DNA of 64,000 nucleotides, taken from the NCBI GenBank assembly GCA_002633005.1, contig NMRA01000081.1:253995-317994 (forward strand), written 5' to 3'. This stretch comes from Phoronis australis (lineage: Eukaryota; Phoronida; Phoronidae). Shown in pieces: positions 58,101-64,000 of the stretch. A program made the position numbers and the translations under genes. The stretch's first letter is position 1; the number at the start of each line of letters is the position of its first letter. A model generated the notes under the pieces. It searched no databases. It was not told the DNA's origin and saw only the letters and a list, made by a program, of their open reading frames with translations.

Positions 58101-61100
58101 GCTGTATTGACCGAACTGTGTTTATCATCCGTTCGTTTTTTGTGACCATAAATCCACCTCATGGTTTCGTCGTTCGTATGCTTCTTTTTAAAGGAAACTT
58201 TCGTTCTTGGTTTTATACTAAGTTTCTTTCCTTCTTTGCCACTCTTCGTGATGTCTTTAAAATCAACAACTTTGTTTTGGCGAGGTATTAATACCTTTGA
58301 ATCAACTGCAGCGTCAATTTCATCATTGATTGCTTTCCGCATCACTGTGTTGAGGTCTGCCTGTAAGAGAGTGGAGCTCGCATGATTGTTATTCTGGGGT
58401 CTTGACGTCTCCAAAGTAAAATCGCGTGACACGAGCCAGTTTTCAAACTTGTTTTGTGGGGGAAAGCTGTCTTTTGATTACCTGCTGTGTCATTAAACAA
58501 ATGCACGATGTTACCTTTGTTGTCCATGTACATGTACATACAATCATACATCATATGTGTCGACGAGTGGGTTTGTTCATTCACCGGACTTACCTCTGCA
58601 TTCAGTGCCTTACGAAGGTATTTGAAAAATCATCAAAAGGTTTTCGTATTATGTAAGACAAAGCCAAATATTGGCATTACATCACTCTTATTCTTAGTTA
58701 TTTGCCTACAGTGCAATCAAGTCCTGTCTTCATCTTCTTCGCAGCAAACCTGCAAATCACCATCTCATATCCAAATTATAAGGTAATGTAAGCAAGCGTG
58801 TACTGCATTTTGACAAGGAGTTGGCAAAAAGTATAAATATCGGTGTTGGACGCGATCTTCAGTAGTGCCTGAAATTTTAGAAAGTAGGTCAGTCATGTAA
58901 AGTACTTTTTCTATCTCCACGAAAGGAGATAATTCACTACAGGATAGACGTGTTATTCCGCTTCCTAGTAATTGAAATAACGTGGCGTTGACATTAACAG
59001 TTTTATGCGCAGTAACTTTTGTGCGCTGTGAGGCTCCATATTATACCTGGACATCTATGTGTTGCGCTTTCTGTATTTCACGATTTTGTGTCTCATCAGA
59101 ACTGGAGCTATCCTCATAATTCGTGACTTCCCTCTTCCTGCGAGACGTTAAGTTGGTTTGTGTGAGATCACCGCTGTTGACGGAAGGAACAACCCGCAAA
59201 TCTGCAGCATAAAAGGACTATAGTTCGTTGGCTACCCTTTATGGTATACACATGTATTTCATTTGGTGTTACCTATCTGCCTTTTGCGATTTTTTTCCTT
59301 AAAAAAGCAGCCTTTTGCTTTATATAAGATCGTAAAACACATATTTTCGTCAATTTCTGAATGAGATTATGTAAAATACAAGCTTATGCAACAAGTGTAC
59401 AGCCAAAAGTTGCATTTTGACCGTTTACTCTCCAGAATAATACCGGTATCTTGTTATCATTCCTTACGGTTATAGAATCCTATTTCCGTTTCCAAATCAG
59501 ATTACAGACAATGCATGCATGCGTCATTTTCTAATTTTGAATATTTAGGGTTGATCTACCCCAACTCTGAAGCGTTCTCTTGTGTTTCTGATGGTTTGTA
59601 TATTCTTGTTGGTAACGGAAATAGAATCCTATTACAGTCAAGAATATTATGAGACCGATTTAATGAGCATAAAAAGCCTAATCCGAGTTTCACTTTTAAC
59701 CAACTAAACAACGCGAAATGAAGCTTTAAGTTTCAAAAATAACTTGCAATTCATCTAGCAATGTAAGAGAGAACCTGACGAATGATGCTGCCATAATCGA
59801 AGGAAAGTTAAGTGCAAGACATATTTTTTATTCGGTTATGTGACAAATTATATCTTTTATTTTCCATGACGTCACATCTGTCGTCTTATCAAGAGAATGC
59901 TACTTTCCAATGACGTAATTTGTAGTTAAACTGATCTGCTTTCTGATCAGATGTCTTAGCTGCTTTCTAAAAAATCCACGGTATTACATTACACTTACTG
60001 TCAATCTTCAAACAGTCAAATCCGTCTCGGTACTCTTCCTCTGTTGCTATTTCGATGTCAACGCCTTGGAATGGTCCATTCTGCCAGTGGGGGTATCTGT
60101 AACCTGGCCGGCAAACGCATTCGTACCCACCTCGAGCGAAACCAAAACCGCTCAGCGGTTGACACTGAAGTGTAAGTAACAAGAACGCCATCTTGTAAAC
60201 CAAACTAAGGTGAATACGAGTGACACATAAATCTTTATACTCTCGCGGCCGATACCATTGCACTCACACAAGCTACTGAGCAGGCACATATTACAAACCG
60301 AGGCAAAAAAATATAGGCGAACTCTTTCAATGATTTTATCGTTTGCTAATGATAAAACGAATGCATTCATTCAGAAGCATTGTCTACCAATCTATGTTGC
60401 TAGATCTACGCTTCTGATTTACACTATCACCAATTATAGTATTTCATTTTCTTGAGTTATTCACGAAATTAGATTCAAAAGTACACGTGAACTATAACAT
60501 TTTAAAATCTCAGCAAAACTATTCATCACACTTTTTCTATCAGCTTTATCACGACTGAAACAGCTGGTTTGTATCGGAGATAATTTGTAACACAGACCCA
60601 GTCACTCAACGGTCTCACAACATATCACGGTTATTTTGGAAGTTTGGTCATCAAGTTGTTCCGTTTTCTTTGAATTATATGTCTTCACTGGGAAATAGTA
60701 TTGATTCATAGAATCTTAGCATGGCAAGGGTGGTCGTAACCTCGAACTCAGACCCTCCCGGGACTATCGTGATTGGGTTAGATCACAATAGACAGATTTT
60801 TCTGAAACTGAACGCAGCTCAGGGGCAAAACAGTTTAAAGCATAGACGCTTACTATGCTTGCTCCCCGTGTGATCATATTTGAAAACACACAAATAGCAA
60901 CTACCCTATGAAACAAAATGACGTATTAGTATTATTACGACAGTGCGAATGTTGAAGACGATTATTTATGGAATTAATAGAATGTAAGGCTTAATCAAAT
61001 CTGAGGTCTATTTGTTTTAGCGGGTATGTGATTCCACTCCATACAAATTCATAAACATTTTAAGTGACCCACGCAATTCTATTGTGACAATTATACATTT

Positions 61101-61771
61101 GTTTTAAAGAGGCGAGTGACGTTGTGTAACGTGTTACAAACCTAATTATTTGTAATTTTGGCTCATGGCCTTGTGCACTGAATGAATTATTTGGTAGGCT
61201 TAATAAACTGGACGGTGACAAAAGGTAATTACTAAAACCAGAACAGTATTTATATAAACCCTAGTATTGGAATAGAATTTAACGACAAATTTGATATTAG
61301 ACATGTTTCGGAAGACTTCTTATGTCCTCAGGAGCAGACATTAAAATGAAACAACAACATGTTGTTTTGTGACATTTTGGTAACGTTACACACAATTTTC
61401 ATGACCAGTGTGTAAACATTCCTTTAAATTATTCTTCGCTTCTGAAGATGTAAGTTATTAGCTTGCGAACCTGTCAAGCCCGTACCCATTTTTAATAAAT
61501 ATATATGAGTATATTTCTCGTACTCCATTTCTGTTTTGATTAAATTCAATATTACGAGTTTGTAGCATTGTTCGAATGTACAGAATAGTTCCTGTTAACC
61601 AGAGCTATCTAAACCTTGGCCACACGCATAGTATCTAGGCTCACCTGCGTGGTGGGCTTGCATCTGGCGACCCCGGCAAATATGTTGGGCCCAGGATTGC
61701 CAATGCTTTCCGGGCATACATTGATATCTATCATGTCCCAGTCTATGTCCATGGTAGCCACAGCAACAAAT
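52097..61771 (-). CDS. GPR158-like gene 2: tandem paralogue, 5' exon outside window
   Basis: Exons from 5': 61771-61645, 60164-59999, 59201-59047, 58360-57923, 57457-57051, 56054-55860, 55544-55427, 53066-52912, 52193-52097. Order, phases and lengths equal those of gene 1 except exon E (438 versus 441 nt) and the shorter last exon. Splice sites are intact and no frame is broken, so both copies look functional. The signal-peptide exon A was not found up to 64,000 and should lie beyond. The protein repeats the double Cache-EGF layout, has RRKR in the linker and ends in a short hydrophobic tail (FSLTLTVLSTCLAFLL, stop), a good GPI-signal candidate. Confidence 0.8.
52912..53066 (-). CDS. GPR158-like gene 2, exon I: second EGF-like stalk
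   Basis: 155 nt, phase 0 to 2. CVPVEGKRFERGAYRCECKQ, then GYEYPFQENAWFFDGALLEA. Confidence 0.88.
53361..53425. repeat. 13-bp minisatellite, five copies
   Basis: Unit tattcaggtcctR, in an intron of gene 2. Confidence 0.93.
55427..55544 (-). CDS. GPR158-like gene 2, exon H
   Basis: 118 nt, phase 2 to 0. GLVSVDIKFEFLDINQCPGE, DTARCHYQSTY. Confidence 0.88.
55860..56054 (-). CDS. GPR158-like gene 2, exon G
   Basis: 195 nt, phase 2 to 2. VDRDGLYPTVKILPYPSKYK.., three residue changes from gene 1. A modular TIR element sits about 35 bp upstream of its acceptor. Confidence 0.88.
56090..56237. mobile_element. Modular TIR element, inverted, two units, in gene 2 intron
   Basis: Reverse orientation of the 19122 and 24254 elements: two units of gggggct..aaagcccc..ttttttcagtgctg, with gccgcccatg between them. 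The outer termini are degraded. The matching intron of gene 1 lacks it. Confidence 0.7.
57051..57457 (-). CDS. GPR158-like gene 2, exon F: Cache core of module 2
   Basis: 407 nt, phase 0 to 2; acceptor attttgtag. Very close to gene 1 (GVWYDEN for GIWFDEN, AKDRW for AKARW). Confidence 0.88.
57923..58360 (-). CDS. GPR158-like gene 2, exon E: start of module 2
   Basis: 146 codons, phase 0. It carries KARSRMKR|DYVD, again a basic cleavage-type site, and AIDRMKQIFEHIEKVKTSDC unchanged. Confidence 0.86.
59047..59201 (-). CDS. GPR158-like gene 2, exon D: linker with RRKR site
   Basis: 155 nt, phase 1 to 0. LRVVPSVNSGDL then NLTSRRKR|EVTNYE. The furin-type site is kept although the surrounding residues vary. 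Confidence 0.8.
59999..60164 (-). CDS. GPR158-like gene 2, exon C, EGF-like
   Basis: 166 nt, phase 0 to 1. CQPLSGFGFARGGYECVCRP.. with the C-x14-C-x-C pattern; identical in protein to gene 1 exon C1. Confidence 0.88.
61645..61771 (-). CDS. GPR158-like gene 2, exon B
   Basis: 127 nt, phase 2 to 0. FVAVATMDIDWDMIDINVCP, ESIGNPGPNIFAGVARCKPT: four substitutions from gene 1 copies. Present once. Confidence 0.86.
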
Positions 61772-64000
61772 CTGTAAATACAGCATACGAATCTCGATTT
61801 AATGAACCATTTTTGTCATCTGCACGTAACACCAGCACTTCCTGACCGTTATTTTCAGTTACTTGCTGCCTTTGCGTTATGAAAACTTGTCCTCTCTATC
61901 GATATGTTAACAAAGTCAAATATTTGTATTTCAACTGCACTAATCAATAGTTTTATCGAGTGTGAATTTGATAATTTTGCAGTGGTGAAGGAATAGAGCT
62001 TTTAGCTTAAAACGGATTCCGTCACCTGCTGCTGAGCTCAGCTTATCATATCACAAAGTTGTTCACGTAAATTACCGTCACACCGTGAAAGCGAGGTGTA
62101 GCAATTAAGCGGATTCTGGTTCATATTACAATGGTCAAATGTTGATACAATCTGATATAAACCCACCTCCCGTCACAAAAAATATTTTTGATTTGGACGA
62201 TCTACCGTTGGTCTCAATTGCACTTAGTCGGGTGATTTTTGTGTTTGGAAATAGTTGGTAGCTCGTTATGACTTTTAGTATCTTCTATTTATGATTATTT
62301 ATTTTGTTTCTTCAGTCTCTCCATGTCAGTTTCATATTCCTTATTGATCATTTTAGTTTTAGTTTTATCTTTCATTTTTGTAAGTCTATTTGTGTGTCTC
62401 ACTGTCTTTGTATGTTTTTATTGAAGGTCCCTATGGGAAGCAGTGAAAACTGATGGGTTTGCCCTAATTGTAAATATCACCATAAATAAATAAATAAATA
62501 AAAAATACATGACGTGAGACCATCGAATTACCTAGTCACGGTGGGTCATTTTAAACGCCAGCGAACTGAACCGTTTAATTAAAACCTAGAAAATGGAAAA
62601 TCCCTTCTCTTTAAATTATGGACAAACTGAAATCAGTTTAATACCAATAAACGGTCTAAATCGTAAATCAATTTCTTTGGCGGAACGGTGATATATAGCC
62701 GTTTTAAATGTCTGCAGAGTGGACGTACGCTAGAAAGTGTGAGAAAGAATAAAGTCGTTTTTATCCATCGAAACTCAATGCCAATTTTTTTGCGAAAAAA
62801 CTACCGTATGTTCCTGAGGTCTTCGGTGGGCCACGTTTTACAAAATGACTTTATAATAGAACGCTAACAATCTGAATGTATTTTTCAAATGAAATGGGAA
62901 TGAGAATTAACATTTTCAAAGGCAGATCAAACATGTAAAGGCGTTATAAATAATGTCAGGGTAGACATACACTTTCTTCAAAACCAAAAAGGTAACCTTC
63001 GCAGGCCATAAAATGTCATATCTTAGTTTCAATTAAGTGTAATAAAAAACCTCAAATTTCCTGCCGGCTCTTATGTTTCGACGACTGAAACTAACCCGCC
63101 GGGGCAATCAACTTATTGACCCTGGACTGAACAAATAACCACCTGTTTCTTCATCGAATTCTGAAAAGCACTTCTAAGTAAGTAAAGAATGATATGAAAC
63201 CGATTTTATAAGGTTCAGTGGTCTAAATCAAAATTTTGACAAAGGTGGGGGTTTAGTGAACCTGGCTATTTCCAGTCTTTTCTTACGTTTCCCGTTAGTC
63301 ACTCGACGTGACTTGATTATTTCAAGTTTGAAAAGATGATTGTCCAAACCAGGGTTTGAACTTGAGTCTAACTGGACTGCTGCATTCGATCGGTGGCACT
63401 GTTAGCACGGCGATCTGCACAATGTTCCAGGTTTCAAATCGTAATCAGAACTTGATTTTTTCTGTCTTCAAATGTCTATAGATCTAAGTCACGCGATGAG
63501 ACCCTCAGGAAGCGTGAAAAGAGACTATTGATTAATACTTTTGCAGTATCAACGCGCTGATTCATTAGTAATCTACTTTCATTCACCTTAAATTAAGATT
63601 TAAAACGTCTTATTACTAAAACTTGAGACCACTTCACTTTGGCGCGTTGGTCTCTGTGTTTGTGTGCAGCTTGAACAAATATGCTGAAAGAGGTTATCAT
63701 TTGGCGCCCCTTAGGATAGTGTAACTGGCAAACCCGTGTTGCGCAATAATCAAAGATTTCTGCTTGGATACGAAACAATTCACAGGACCTCCAAGAGTCT
63801 GGAAAGAATCAGGAGAAACGCAAAAGTAAGAAGCATGGGTTGCTGACGAGGCACAATTTATTAAAACATGACTTAACTAGGCATCTTCTCTTTTGTAAGT
63901 ACTACGATTTAACGTACACTTAAAGATGTGATTTCTGTGGGATCATACGACAAAAGTCGATGGATGGATGTATTTTCACTTTTGACAACCAACCTAAGCC
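61772..64000. other. Region upstream of gene 2 exon B, no coding exon found
   Basis: Presumably the first intron of gene 2. It was searched on the minus strand for an exon A equivalent and none is seen. It contains a LINE-like tail and a weak tRNA-like stretch near 63,337-63,420 (minus strand, box-B-like gttcaaaccc). Confidence 0.5.
62280..62508 (+). mobile_element. LINE/SINE-type 3' tail
   Basis: An AT-rich stretch with ggtccctatgggaagcagtg ends in (ataa)n at 62483-62506. The wording parallels the 3' end of the LINE at 24588 (gggccctcttggaaagcagtg.., then an aataaataaata tail), suggesting the same retrotransposon class. Confidence 0.45.

Noticed and set aside
52097-61771. Seven-transmembrane domain expected for a GPR158 receptor
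   Set aside because: Searched downstream of both EGF-like exons; the only in-phase exon found is the short hydrophobic tail ending in a stop, and no multi-helix frame exists on the minus strand.
63337-63420. Weak tRNA-like/SINE-like stretch on the minus strand
   Set aside because: Only a B-box-like motif and a poor A-box; not enough to call.

Overview
The window is nuclear DNA from an invertebrate animal: AT-rich, with intron-containing genes, GT-AG splice sites, MITE-like repeats and LINE tails. Two details (a pseudo-allelic tandem block joined by a single n, and diverged tandem gene copies) suggest a highly heterozygous, probably marine, species. I cannot place the phylum from the sequence.

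Region 1 (about 1-17,300, + strand) holds the 3' part of an unconventional myosin XVIII gene (MYO18 type). Seventeen exons join in frame to 947 residues: IQ-like neck, long coiled-coil tail and an acidic/serine-rich C-terminal region with stop at 16190. The motor exons lie upstream of the window. The gene carries a 102-bp in-frame tandem duplication that copies a splice donor, a 41-nt optional exon giving a different C-terminus, a 20-bp minisatellite and two copies of a MITE-like repeat.

Region 2 (about 17,300-31,900) is mostly intergenic and repeat-rich. It contains a 389-bp element with about 37-bp terminal inverted repeats, two copies of a modular GC-rich TIR element, a decayed minus-strand gene of unknown function built from about 3 diverged repeats (20,007-22,704), a truncated LINE 3' end, and a possible first coding exon of a + strand gene (31,258-31,518).

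Region 3 (about 31,970-64,000, minus strand) is the most interesting part: two tandem paralogues, about 20 kb apart, of a secreted/surface protein whose domains resemble the ectodomain of the class C orphan receptors GPR158/GPR179 (Cache domain plus EGF-like Cys-rich stalk). Each gene encodes two successive Cache-EGF modules separated by a linker with a furin-type RRKR site. Each ends, with no seven-helix domain, in a last exon encoding a short hydrophobic C-terminal tail of the kind used for GPI anchoring. Gene 1 (31,972-47,854) is complete at 950 residues. Gene 2 (52,097 to beyond the window) lacks only its first exon here. In gene 1 the exon pair coding the end of module 1 is present twice; reading phase forbids including both, so this is either a mutually exclusive cassette or an uncollapsed haplotype. 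Duplicated noncoding flanks (28.0-28.6 kb versus 49.0-49.6 kb) show that the whole gene was copied as a segment.
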